From: Cohaesibacter sp.
GTDB lineage: Bacteria > Pseudomonadota > Alphaproteobacteria > Rhizobiales > Cohaesibacteraceae
Reading direction: 5' to 3'
DNA: 64,000 bases
NCBI GenBank assembly: GCA_025210795.1
Contig: JAOAQZ010000044.1
Span: 1 to 64,000, forward strand
A program made the translations under genes and the position numbers. Below, one piece after another: positions 8,162 to 15,753 of this stretch. The notes below the pieces were generated by a model. The model was given only the letters and a program-made list of their open reading frames with translations, was not told the origin of the DNA and made no database searches. Each line of letters opens with the position of its first letter. The first letter of the stretch is position 1.

Positions 8162-8758
8162 TTAGGGATAAAGCTGCTGTTTCTCCCACCCGCTGCTGCT
8201 TTTTGTAAAGACCACACGATCATGAAGACGGAACGGACGATCATGCCAGAACTCGATCTGTTCAGGCCGCACCAGAAAGCCGGACCAATGATCAGGACGG
8301 GGCACCTTGCCAATGCCGAACTTGGCCGTATATTCCGCAACCGCTTTCTCCAGCGCAAAGCGACTCTCCAAAGGGCGAGATTGCTTGGACGCCCAGGCCC
8401 CGATGCGGCTGCCCCGTGCCCGTGAGTAAAAATACGCATCGGCTTCTTCGTTCGAGACCACCTCGACAGAGCCGCGAATACGGATCTGGCGGCGCAGGCT
8501 TTTCCAGTGAAACAGCAAACCGGCCTTGTGGGAGGTTAGCAATTCCTGCCCTTTGGCGCTTTCAAAATTGGTATAGAAAACAAAGCCTTCAGGGCTGAAA
8601 TCTTTCAGAAGCACCATGCGGATATTGGGCATGCCTTCCGCATCGACACTGGCCACAGCCATGGCATTGGGGTCGTTGGGTTCGCTCTTTTCGGCGTCTT
8701 TCAACCAGTCCGCAAACAGCTCAAATGGCTCGTTTGCCTCAATAAAGTTACCAGTCAT
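8162..8758 (-). CDS. pdxH: Pyridoxamine 5'-phosphate oxidase
   Basis: A 198-residue FMN enzyme that oxidises pyridoxine or pyridoxamine 5'-phosphate to pyridoxal 5'-phosphate, the last step of vitamin B6 synthesis and salvage. Recognised by the FMN-binding segments NIRMVLLKDF and FVFYTNFESAKGQEL, the LLFHWKSLRRQIRIRG block, SRARGSRIGAWASKQS, the RPDHWSGFLVRP motif and the C-terminal family ending RLHDRVVF...QLYP. AGGAAGG precedes the ATG. The divergent lipoprotein gene starts about 90 bases away and shares its promoter region. PLP made here is needed by several enzymes of the window (GcvP among them), but no direct regulatory link is visible. Confidence 0.96.
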   Translation of the reverse strand: MTGNFIEANEPFELFADWLKDAEKSEPNDPNAMAVASVDAEGMPNIRMVLLKDFSPEGFVFYTNFESAKGQELLTSHKAGLLFHWKSLRRQIRIRGSVEVVSNEEADAYFYSRARGSRIGAWASKQSRPLESRFALEKAVAEYTAKFGIGKVPRPDHWSGFLVRPEQIEFWHDRPFRLHDRVVFTKSSSGWEKQQLYP

Positions 8759-8850
8759 TAACCTTCCTAGCGGAGAATAGAGGTTGGGGTGCGATACAGA
8801 TGCCAGTGGGATGGCGTCATGCGTATCATTTTAGAGTAAAGGACAGCAAT

Positions 8851-9318
8851 GTGAAGTGCGATCACGCCCACATCTCCAATTGGCAAACAGGCAAAGCCGC
8901 TGCCCGGGTGATTGTGATAGCCGGTAGCTGTTTGTTGAGTGCCTGTGCCTCCCTTGGCTTTGGCGGACCCGAGACCGAGATTGACACCACCCCTACTGGA
9001 TCCATCGGATCTGGCAGCAGCCTTCTTGCGGGCATTGCCCCCTCGGACTGGCAAATCCTGCTCGACACAGTGGGAACACTGGATAAGCAATCTATTGATA
9101 AAGATGAGCAGGCCATCTCTTGGGACAATCCCGAAACCGGCTCCAAAGGGGAAATTACCTCCGTCTCCAGTCATAAATCGGTGATGAATGAAGAATGCCG
9201 CTCCTTTAAAAGCTCCATGCACCGCATCACCGGCGTTGAAAATGTCGTGGGCGAGATTTGCCGCGATGTAAAAGGCGAATGGCAGATTACCGGCTTTTCC
9301 TCAGGAACCGCAGCCTAA
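8851..9318 (+). CDS. RT0821/17-kDa-antigen-type surface lipoprotein
   Basis: A 155-residue outer-membrane lipoprotein. A short basic N-terminus leads into VIVIAGSCLLSACASLGFGG, where LLSAC is the lipobox and Cys28 the lipidated residue. The C-terminal part (about 85-150) fits the 17kDa_Anti_2 domain known from rickettsial and rhizobial surface antigens: an aromatic WDNPETG segment, then a paired-cysteine block with CRSF and ICRDVKGEWQI. I chose GTG 8851 because AAAGGA lies 7 bases upstream and it places the signal peptide correctly; ATG 8800 would add 17 residues. It diverges from pdxH and ends in a hairpin. Confidence 0.82.
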   Translation: MKCDHAHISNWQTGKAAARVIVIAGSCLLSACASLGFGGPETEIDTTPTGSIGSGSSLLAGIAPSDWQILLDTVGTLDKQSIDKDEQAISWDNPETGSKGEITSVSSHKSVMNEECRSFKSSMHRITGVENVVGEICRDVKGEWQITGFSSGTAA

Positions 9319-9340
9319 GGAGGCCCTTTGAGCCTCCTTA
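9316..9340. terminator. Bidirectional hairpin between lipoprotein and MFS genes
   Basis: TAAGGAGGC / GCCTCCTTA, a perfect 9-bp stem with a 7-base loop, starts within the lipoprotein stop codon. There is no T-run, so termination would be inefficient or Rho-assisted. Confidence 0.6.
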
Positions 9341-9368
9341 TCTAGCAGCGTAACCGGTTTTTCACACC

Positions 9369-10598
9369 CTAGCGCGCATGCACCGCTTGTAGCCGCTCGA
9401 CCGGCTCTTCCCTAATGGGCCAATGGACAAGCGCAGCAAAGACACCAAGTGCAATGGAAATCCACCAGATCACGTCATAATTGCCCATTTGGTCATAGAG
9501 CACGCCCCCAAGCCAGACGCCCAAAAAGGCCCCGATCTGGTGGGAGAGAAAGACAAAACCAAACAGGGTAGCAACATAGCGGGTGCCAAACATCTTGGTC
9601 ACCAGCCCTTGCGTTGGCGGCACGGTGGAGAGCCACAAAAGACCCATCGCACCGGAAAAGATCAAAATGGACGGCACGCTCACCGGCACAAGAAGGAAGA
9701 TGGTGATCACCACCGCACGGGCAAAGTAAATGAAACTGAGCATATAGCGCAGGGACATCTTGCCCCCCAGAATGCCGGCCACAAAGGCCCCCAGCACGTT
9801 AAACAGCCCGATCATTGCAATGGCCCAGCCGCCCCATTTGGCCTCAATCCCCATATCATTGATGAAAGGGGGGAGATGGGTGGTGATGAAGGCCACATGC
9901 CAGCCGCAGACGAAAAAGCCAAAGACCAGCAGCTGATAGGAACGATGCCCAAAGGCTTCGCGAATGGCCTCGCCAAGGCTTTGATCCTTCTCGCCAGACT
10001 GCGGGGCAGGGGCAGAGGGTTTGCCGCGGAAAATAGGGGCGAGAACAGGCACGATCAAAACGGTAAAGGCCAGCACAAACAGAGCGGTCCGCCAGCCATA
10101 TTGATCAATCAATTGCTGGGAAATGGGCGAGAAGAGAAACTGCCCCAGCGAGCCAGACGCTGTGCCCAGACCAAAGGCAAGGGAGCGCAAATGCATGGGA
10201 AGCAGGCGGGTAAAGGCTGCCAGCACCAAAAAGAAGGCGCTGCCCGCAATACCAATCCCCATCAAAAGGCCTGCACTTAAGGTAAAGGCCGTGGGGTCGG
10301 TCACCTGGCTCATCCAGAAAAGAGCGGCAAAATAGACCAGCGATCCGGCAACGAGCACCCGCGCGGTGCCATAGCGGTCGGCAATCATGCCGGCAAAGGG
10401 CTGGGCCACACCCCAGACCAGATTCTGAATGGCAATCGCCAGAGAGAAAATCTCGCGGCTCCAGTCATTTTCCATGGTGATGGGCGTCATAAAAAAGCCC
10501 ATGGTGGCACGAGGGCCAAAAGGAATGGTCGCCAAAACGCATCCAAAGAAAATGATCAGCCCGTAAGGCAAACGGGATTTCTGCAGCTCTGTGCTCAT
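9369..10598 (-). CDS. MFS transporter, oxalate/formate-monocarboxylate type
   Basis: A 409-residue secondary transporter with 12 predicted helices. The segment GMIADRYGTARVLVAG (about 72-88) is the major facilitator loop 2-3 signature (G-x-x-x-D-R-x-G), and GGKMSLRYML repeats it in the second half. The N-terminal GPRATMGFFMTPITMENDWSRE and the GTRYVATLFGFVFLSHQIGAFLG segment are typical of the group that carries oxalate/formate or monocarboxylates. The substrate cannot be fixed from sequence. It is preceded on its strand by an inverted repeat (10667-10682) that may be its operator. Confidence 0.85.
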   Translation of the reverse strand: MSTELQKSRLPYGLIIFFGCVLATIPFGPRATMGFFMTPITMENDWSREIFSLAIAIQNLVWGVAQPFAGMIADRYGTARVLVAGSLVYFAALFWMSQVTDPTAFTLSAGLLMGIGIAGSAFFLVLAAFTRLLPMHLRSLAFGLGTASGSLGQFLFSPISQQLIDQYGWRTALFVLAFTVLIVPVLAPIFRGKPSAPAPQSGEKDQSLGEAIREAFGHRSYQLLVFGFFVCGWHVAFITTHLPPFINDMGIEAKWGGWAIAMIGLFNVLGAFVAGILGGKMSLRYMLSFIYFARAVVITIFLLVPVSVPSILIFSGAMGLLWLSTVPPTQGLVTKMFGTRYVATLFGFVFLSHQIGAFLGVWLGGVLYDQMGNYDVIWWISIALGVFAALVHWPIREEPVERLQAVHAR

Positions 10599-10988
10599 AA
10601 TGGGTCTCTGATATCTGGCTTTTCGGATAAGCCTCTATCATAGGGGAAATCACGCAAAAGAGAAAATGATTAATTATAATCAATTTATCAATGATCTTGA
10701 TGTGTTGGCGAGGCGGCTACAGCAAGGGCTGTCACCAAACTGACATCAAGGCCCGATAGAATTGCCTCAGACATTTTGCGCGTTGCGTGGGTTTTTGGGC
10801 ATGCCTTAGGGAACAGCTATCTGTGCCCCATTGCATTGGGCTCAAGCTTTGATTTTAGGCCTTGATCTGGAACCTTGGTATTGAACCAAGTCCCTTTTCA
10901 TCACCTAATTATATTTTGATTTTTGCCTATTTAGCTATTGCCCTTGGGCACATAACGCGGTGCGCTGGCTTTGATTGGGCGGCCTTGC
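10599..10988. other. Intergenic region upstream of the MFS gene
   Basis: A 390-base gap between two minus-strand genes. It holds the inverted repeat at 10667-10682. The remainder has no ORF with family signal and no strong hairpin. Confidence 0.5.
10667..10682. promoter_or_regulatory. Inverted repeat, candidate operator of the MFS gene
   Basis: TGATTA-ATTA-TAATCA is a perfect 6-bp inverted repeat with a 4-base spacer, 69 bases before the transporter start. The size and AT-rich symmetry suit a GntR- or LysR-type site; no regulator gene is adjacent. Confidence 0.4.
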
Positions 10989-11342
10989 TTACAGAACGAT
11001 GAGAGCCATGGAAAGGAAAGGCACCACCGCCGCCATTCCGGCCCAGCTGGGGCGCTCGCTGTCATAAATGCGGCGCACGGCAAAGCTGATCATCGGCAGG
11101 GTAAAGAGCAGCAGATAGAGACGCGAGAACGGGGTCTGGGCATTAAACAGATCCGCAAGAAATTGCGGCACAGCTGCGATCGTGGCTGGTTGCTGAACAT
11201 AGCTGACATCGGCCCCAAAAGCGGCAAAGAAGAGCAAGGTAAAGGTGAGGAAGAACAACCAGAAATCCGTGCGGGAAGCCTGTGCTTTAAGATCAAGGCA
11301 ATTGCGGAAGCCATTTTGGATGGCAGAAAATACGGGCTTCAT
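10989..11342 (-). CDS. DUF805 membrane protein
   Basis: A 117-residue inner-membrane protein of the DUF805 (YhaH/YhaI) family, function unknown. It begins with the family pattern NGFRNCLDLKAQASRTDFW (Arg-Thr-Asp-Phe-Trp before helix 1). It has three hydrophobic helices and keeps the conserved motif RRIYDSERPSW (family form R-x-H-D-x-x-x-S-G-W) between helices 2 and 3. The tyrosine in place of the usual histidine is a small departure. The ATG at 11342 is preferred over an upstream start because GGAAAG precedes it and the domain begins at once. Confidence 0.82.
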   Translation of the reverse strand: MKPVFSAIQNGFRNCLDLKAQASRTDFWLFFLTFTLLFFAAFGADVSYVQQPATIAAVPQFLADLFNAQTPFSRLYLLLFTLPMISFAVRRIYDSERPSWAGMAAVVPFLSMALIVL

Positions 11343-12030
11343 CTTTCTTTCCAACTCGCTCTCTCTTGCAAAATCCCTCTCCTGACATTGACGGCACATT
11401 GGGTGTTCTCACCACTATGCGAATTCTATGCCAGTCAAGGCGCCTCAAGACCGGGCAGGAAGAACAGTTAGCCAAAGGGCTGGAAACGGCTCCAATATGC
11501 ACAGGATCTTGTGCCTGAAAGCCAGTTTAGGCAGGGGCTTATGGTTAATCAATTCTAAACGCTTTTTGCGGCCCGCCTTTCTAAAAGCATGGTTAATAGC
11601 CACAGACGGTAAAAATTGTATCACAATGGGACGGATCGGGATGCGGAGCAGGGCGGAAGGAAAAATCGAGAGAAGAGAAATGAGAAGCAAGATTAGCCGA
11701 GGGATGCAGGCCGGAATATTGGTCGCAAAAGCCTTATCCCTTTGGTGCATAATCCACGAATGTTGCATTGACTTGATCTATGTCCCTCCGCTTTATGGGA
11801 AAAAGACCTAATCTGTATTTATCCTGATTTTGTCGGGCTTTCGTTGCGAATGCATTTTCCATTGTGCAATGGGGGCGCGATCCCTATCATTTGCCTGATT
11901 GATAGGGCGGCCAAGGCACGATACCAAGTGCCAATCCGCCTGTTTGACAGCTGCAAAAGAGCCTGCCAATTCTGGCCATGCATCCTCTTGCAAGGTCGTC
12001 TGCTCAAAGCGCGTGAGGAGAGAGACGCTC
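11343..12030. other. Long intergenic region, no gene assigned
   Basis: A 688-base gap. Frames of 107-127 codons exist on both strands but overlap each other, are rich in Arg/Ile/Pro without a family pattern and have no good ribosome site. One clean inverted repeat is present at 11882-11907. The region may hold a promoter, an RNA or a decayed gene; I see no evidence to choose. Confidence 0.45.
11882..11907. repeat. Inverted repeat upstream of the HDAC-family gene
   Basis: CCCTATCA (11882-11889) and TGATAGGG (11900-11907) form a perfect 8-bp inverted repeat around 10 bases, about 124 bases before the GTG start of the deacetylase gene. It is a candidate operator or small hairpin. Confidence 0.4.
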
Positions 12031-12972
12031 GTGTCCACTGTTTATATTTCCCATCCATCCTTCCTAAAGCACCAAACCCCGGAAGGCCATCCTGAACGCC
12101 CGGACCGGATGCGAGCAGTGAATGTGGCGCTGGAGCATGAGAAATTCCTGTTCATGCCGCGCGAAGAAGCACAAATGGGCCGCAGAGAGGATATTCTGCG
12201 CTGCCATCCGGACAATATGGTCGATATGCTTGAGGCTGTGACCCCGCAAGAAGAAGGCAAGCTGGTGGCAATTGACGGCGACACCTCCCTGTCGGCGGGC
12301 ACTTTCAATGCGGCCATGTATGCGGTCGGTGCTTCCACCCAAGCGGTGGATGAGGTCATGACCGGTCTCGTCAATAACGCCTTTTGCGGCATTCGCCCCC
12401 CCGGTCACCATGCAGAAAGCGACCGTGCCATGGGCTTTTGTTTCTTTAACAATGCCGCCATTGCTGCCCGCTATGCACAGGCCAAATATGGCGCTGAACG
12501 GGTTGCGGTGATTGATTGGGACTTGCATCATGGCAATGGCACGCAAGATATTTTCTGGGATGATCCAAGCCTGATGTATTGCTCCACCCACCAGATGCCG
12601 CTTTATCCCGGCACGGGCGAATGGAACGAAACGGGCAAGGATGATGAAGGCAATATCGTCAATGCCCCTCTGCGGGCCGGAGATGGCTCTGACCATATCC
12701 GCGAAGCGTTTGAAGCGCGTCTGTTGCCAAGCCTTTATAATTTCAATCCCGATCTGGTGATCATTTCTGCTGGCTTTGACGCCCATATCCGCGACCCGCT
12801 TGGCGATCTGGTCTGTACCGAAGCGGATTTTTCTTGGATGACCGGCAAGCTGATGGATGTGGCGGATAAGTGCTGTGACAATCGCATCGTCTCGCTGTTG
12901 GAAGGGGGCTATGATCTGCAAGCCCTTGCCAGATCCGTTGCCGTCCATGTTGACCGACTTATCCATGGCTAG
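12031..12972 (+). CDS. Histone-deacetylase-family (class II) amidohydrolase
   Basis: A 313-residue zinc amidohydrolase of the acetoin-utilisation/acetylpolyamine deacetylase superfamily. All catalytic elements are present: HPERPDR near the N-terminus, GIRPPGHHAES with the tandem histidines, the zinc motif DWDLHHGNGTQ, YPGTG, the second metal aspartate in SAGFDAH, and LLEGGYD. In bacteria these enzymes remove acetyl groups from polyamines or other small amines, or from proteins; the substrate here is unknown. The GTG start at 12031 is set by GAGGAGAG 8-9 bases upstream and by the family start TVYISHP; the open frame runs further 5'. xseB and an enoyl-CoA isomerase follow on the same strand, so co-transcription is possible. 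Confidence 0.9.
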   Translation: MSTVYISHPSFLKHQTPEGHPERPDRMRAVNVALEHEKFLFMPREEAQMGRREDILRCHPDNMVDMLEAVTPQEEGKLVAIDGDTSLSAGTFNAAMYAVGASTQAVDEVMTGLVNNAFCGIRPPGHHAESDRAMGFCFFNNAAIAARYAQAKYGAERVAVIDWDLHHGNGTQDIFWDDPSLMYCSTHQMPLYPGTGEWNETGKDDEGNIVNAPLRAGDGSDHIREAFEARLLPSLYNFNPDLVIISAGFDAHIRDPLGDLVCTEADFSWMTGKLMDVADKCCDNRIVSLLEGGYDLQALARSVAVHVDRLIHG

Positions 12973-13192
12973 AGCCTACAGGCCCCTCTAAGCGCCTCTC
13001 TTTTGCCTGTCCCGTCTTTTGTTGCCCATCTTTTGTGCGAAAGCTGGCAAAGAGGGGGGAATATGCGTAAAAAGAAAGAACCTTGAGATTCTGCCCGCAC
13101 GGTATCATGGTGGCCACGTCACCTGTTGCCCTGCGGACAGCGCCAGCACTCCGGCAAAGCGATAAGCACAGCAAAACAGGCACAGCGAAAGC

Positions 13193-13441
13193 ATGAGCGA
13201 TATTTCTGCCCTTACCTTCGAACAGGCTCTGGCCGAGCTTGAACAGATCGTCCAGCGCCTTGAGCGCGGCGATGTGGAACTGGAAAAGTCCATCGAGATT
13301 TATGAGCGCGGTGAAGCGCTTAAAAAACATTGCGATGCCCTTTTGAAAAAGGCCGAGGAAAAGGTCGAGAAAATCCGCCTGTCAGCGGATGGCAAGCCAC
13401 AGGGCACCGAGCCCCTCGATATTGGATGGGACAAGGGCTAA
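13193..13441 (+). CDS. xseB: Exodeoxyribonuclease VII small subunit
   Basis: An 82-residue protein with the full XseB pattern: LTFEQALAELEQIVQRLERG (about 7-26), then ELEKSIEIYERGEALKKHC and a lysine-rich coiled coil. With XseA it forms the single-strand exonuclease that degrades DNA from both ends in mismatch repair. In many alphaproteobacteria xseB lies between an HDAC-family gene and dxs or other isoprenoid genes; here an enoyl-CoA isomerase follows instead. The predicted protein is all helical and of normal length. Confidence 0.95.
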   Translation: MSDISALTFEQALAELEQIVQRLERGDVELEKSIEIYERGEALKKHCDALLKKAEEKVEKIRLSADGKPQGTEPLDIGWDKG

Positions 13442-13498
13442 GCTCTGATCCCGATCTTTCTCTTTTCATGCCGTTCCGACAGATCTGGAGACAGAAAA

Positions 13499-14254
13499 AT
13501 GACTTCCTCCTGTGAGCATATCAGCGTGAGCGTTAAAGATGGCATTCGTACCATCCAGATGCAGCGGCCTGAGAAGAAAAATGCCCTGACCCAGCCCATG
13601 TATCAGGCATTGGCAGGCGCAATCACTGCCGCCAATAGTGATGGGGAGACGAAGGTTACCTTGCTGCTTGGGGTCAGCGGGGCTTTTTGCGCGGGCAATG
13701 ATATTGCCGATTTTGCCCAAATGGCACAGGGCGGAGCGCTTGGGCAGCCGATCCTTGATTTTCTCTATGCCTTGGCCCGCAGCGAAAAGCCACTGGTGGC
13801 CGGCGTGGATGGCCTTGCCATCGGCATTGGCACCACCATGCTGCTCCACTGTGATTATGTGGTGGCCAGTGAAAGCTCGCGCTTTAAAACCCCCTTCACC
13901 GATCTGGGCCTGGTGCCAGAAGCGGCCAGCACCCTGATCGCCCCCCGCATTATGGGATACCAAAAAGCCTTTGGCCTTTTGTGTATGGGGGAATTGTGGG
14001 ATGGCCCGATGATGGAGAAAACCGGCCTTATCAATCAATTGGTCAGCTCTGAAGATCTGGAACAGGTCGCCAAAGAGGCAGCCAGCCTTATCGCCTCCAA
14101 GCCGGAAGGGTCAATGAAAGCCGCTCGCGCGCTCATGCGCAAGGTCTCGCAAGGGGATGTTGAAGCACAGATTGAAGAAGAGGCCGGACATTTCCGCGAG
14201 CGCCTGTCTTCAAGCGAAGCCCAAGCCGCTTTTGCTGCTTTCCTCAATAAGTAA
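13499..14254 (+). CDS. Crotonase-fold enoyl-CoA delta-isomerase-like protein
   Basis: A 251-residue crotonase-superfamily enzyme. The oxyanion-hole segments are GVSGAFCAGNDIADF (about 55-70) and DGLAIGIGTT (about 103-112). The two hydratase glutamates are absent: the GGGCE position reads GIGTT, and the FGQPE position reads FKTPF. Instead the motif FKTPFTDLGLVPEAAS matches peroxisomal-type delta3,delta2-enoyl-CoA isomerases, in which the single catalytic base is the glutamate of the PE pair (Glu141 here). I therefore predict isomerase rather than hydratase activity, in oxidation of unsaturated fatty acids or aromatic CoA thioesters. It sits 57 bases after xseB and ends in a hairpin. Confidence 0.85.
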   Translation: MTSSCEHISVSVKDGIRTIQMQRPEKKNALTQPMYQALAGAITAANSDGETKVTLLLGVSGAFCAGNDIADFAQMAQGGALGQPILDFLYALARSEKPLVAGVDGLAIGIGTTMLLHCDYVVASESSRFKTPFTDLGLVPEAASTLIAPRIMGYQKAFGLLCMGELWDGPMMEKTGLINQLVSSEDLEQVAKEAASLIASKPEGSMKAARALMRKVSQGDVEAQIEEEAGHFRERLSSSEAQAAFAAFLNK

Positions 14255-14289
14255 GGTGCTCGTAAAGAGCATTCATCAGCGCAAGATGT

Positions 14290-14308
14290 AAGGCCCCGTC
14301 GGGGCCTT
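14290..14308. terminator. Hairpin between the isomerase and a convergent gene
   Basis: AAGGCCCC / GGGGCCTT, a perfect 8-bp stem with a 3-base loop, between two convergent genes. There is no T-run, but GC content and position suggest a shared terminator. Confidence 0.6.
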
Positions 14309-14324
14309 GCGGGGCAAGGGCTGA

Positions 14325-14603
14325 TCAGGCGTCTGAAGCGTCTGAACCGCTCTGTTGCGTCACATCCGCTTTTTCGCCAGCTTCTTTATCAGCCGCATCA
14401 CCAGAAGGCTGGGCAACTGCTGGCATGAAAAGCACAACCAGAATGCCCGCCCCGCACGTAACCACGCTTAGGACAAACCACAAAATGCCGGAGCGTCCCT
14501 TTGCCTTGGCTGTCAAAGCGCCGATAATGCCCGCAAGCAGCAAGACCTGCAGCACAACCATATCATAGCTGCCAATCTGAAAAATACCGGGAAGCGAAGG
14601 CAT
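14325..14603 (-). CDS. Small two-helix membrane protein, unknown function
   Basis: A 92-residue protein with two hydrophobic helices (about 13-30 and 39-60), joined by a short polar turn AKAKGRSGILWF, and a hydrophilic acidic C-terminal tail (about 65-92) rich in Asp, Gly and Ser. The KGRSG-x-x-WF turn between two helices recurs in many small bacterial membrane proteins of unknown function. ATG 14603 is preceded by GGAGA. It precedes the GDSL hydrolase only in map order; both are read leftwards and separated by 109 bases. Confidence 0.65.
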   Translation of the reverse strand: MPSLPGIFQIGSYDMVVLQVLLLAGIIGALTAKAKGRSGILWFVLSVVTCGAGILVVLFMPAVAQPSGDAADKEAGEKADVTQQSGSDASDA

Positions 14604-14712
14604 TGCAGGTCTCCTGAAAATAAAAACTGGCTTTCAGATAGGCTGTTCGCGGTAAGAAATCAATATGCTCATGCAAGGCTCTGGGAAAGCTCTGCTTTTA
14701 TGAGCAAGAAGC

Positions 14713-15372
14713 CTAACCGGCCCAACCTTCGCGCAATATCTTTTGCCATGCGCCCCAGTCATTGATGGCTCGCGCGCAAGAGGCATAACCCTTGCCTGTG
14801 GGGTGCAGGCCGTCGCCTTCTTTAAGCGCGGTTTGATAATCCTCATCCCCGATCATGGCACCAAACAGATCAAAAAACGGGATGTCCTTTTCCTTGCAGA
14901 TAGAAGCAAAAATCTCGGTGCCTTCTGCGCAATCCACATTGCGAAAATCAAAACGCAGATTGTTAGCCATCCGGTAGGGCATCTGGGCTTCATCAATCGG
15001 TGGCGGTCCCACCACAAGCACGGGGGCAATCTCGCAAAGTTCATCCAGAAGGGCCGAGAAGGTGCGCTGCAGTCCTGCGCGCGGTGTGCGGGATTTGCCC
15101 TTATAATCCCCATCAGCAAAGCGCGAGAGATCATTGGCTCCGGTGCCCAGAACGATAATGGGTCCCAGCCCGCGAGGAAGGCGTGCCTTGCATTCGCGCG
15201 CAGCCCGGCCTTTGATCTGGTGCATGGTCTGGCCGCGCACACCCAGATTATAGGCGGTAAATTCGCTCAGTTGCTCAAAATGCAATTGCCACAAGCGACC
15301 CGGCCAGCCAAGGCCACTTTCATCCCCCATGCCTTCTGTGGTGGAAGCCCCGACAAAACAAATACGCCGCAT
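14713..15372 (-). CDS. SGNH/GDSL-family esterase
   Basis: A 219-residue serine hydrolase of the SGNH fold. Block I reads FVGASTTEGMG, with the catalytic serine in GAS rather than GDS. Block II is the glycine of NLGVRGQT, block III is LGTGAND with the oxyanion asparagine, and block V is DGLHPTGKGY with the catalytic Asp and His. Family members act as thioesterases, lipases or acetyl-esterases; the substrate is not clear. There is no signal peptide from the chosen ATG at 15372, which is preceded by AGAAGG and begins directly with the block I strand, so it is probably cytoplasmic. The open frame extends 48 codons further upstream without a family match. Confidence 0.85.
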   Translation of the reverse strand: MRRICFVGASTTEGMGDESGLGWPGRLWQLHFEQLSEFTAYNLGVRGQTMHQIKGRAARECKARLPRGLGPIIVLGTGANDLSRFADGDYKGKSRTPRAGLQRTFSALLDELCEIAPVLVVGPPPIDEAQMPYRMANNLRFDFRNVDCAEGTEIFASICKEKDIPFFDLFGAMIGDEDYQTALKEGDGLHPTGKGYASCARAINDWGAWQKILREGWAG

Positions 15373-15753
15373 TGTGATAAACCTTCTTGCTTTTCCATTC
15401 CCTCGCCAAAGCTGCACATAGAGGCTTTGCTGATGGTCCTTGAAATATGACGCTGCGGCAGATGTGAATGGTTGCCCAATCCTAGAGGAAAGCCACCATG
15501 GATGGCAATAAATCACTTGACCCTTTCATGGGGGAGGGAAATGATGCTGTTTGACATTGGCCCTTATGGCCGGTCAGCAAGGCGCGTTTGTCACAGAGCA
15601 GATCTCCGCGGTGAGTGAGGTCGTGGCCCCATCGCGGGTTTGATGCGTTAAAGCCCTTAAAAGCCATTGGCGCTGCCTGCGCGGATGGCACTTCCATGTT
15701 TAGGTGATGATTGCGCCCCTATGTCCTATGCAGAATTGGAGGTTTCCAACCTT
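15373..15753. other. Intergenic region between divergent genes
   Basis: A 381-base gap separating the GDSL esterase from the 5'-nucleotidase gene. It must hold both promoters. No repeat, hairpin or small gene stood out. Confidence 0.5.

Noticed and set aside
9423..10280. 285-codon open frame opposite the MFS gene
   Set aside because: Extremely rich in His, Gly, Gln and Lys, as expected for the reverse complement of a membrane protein.
11428..11811. Frames of 107-127 codons on both strands in the long gap before the HDAC gene
   Set aside because: They overlap each other, lack ribosome sites and show no domain or signal peptide.
12064..12966. 300-codon open frame opposite the HDAC-family gene
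   Set aside because: Shadow frame with no domain; the HDAC frame has every catalytic motif.
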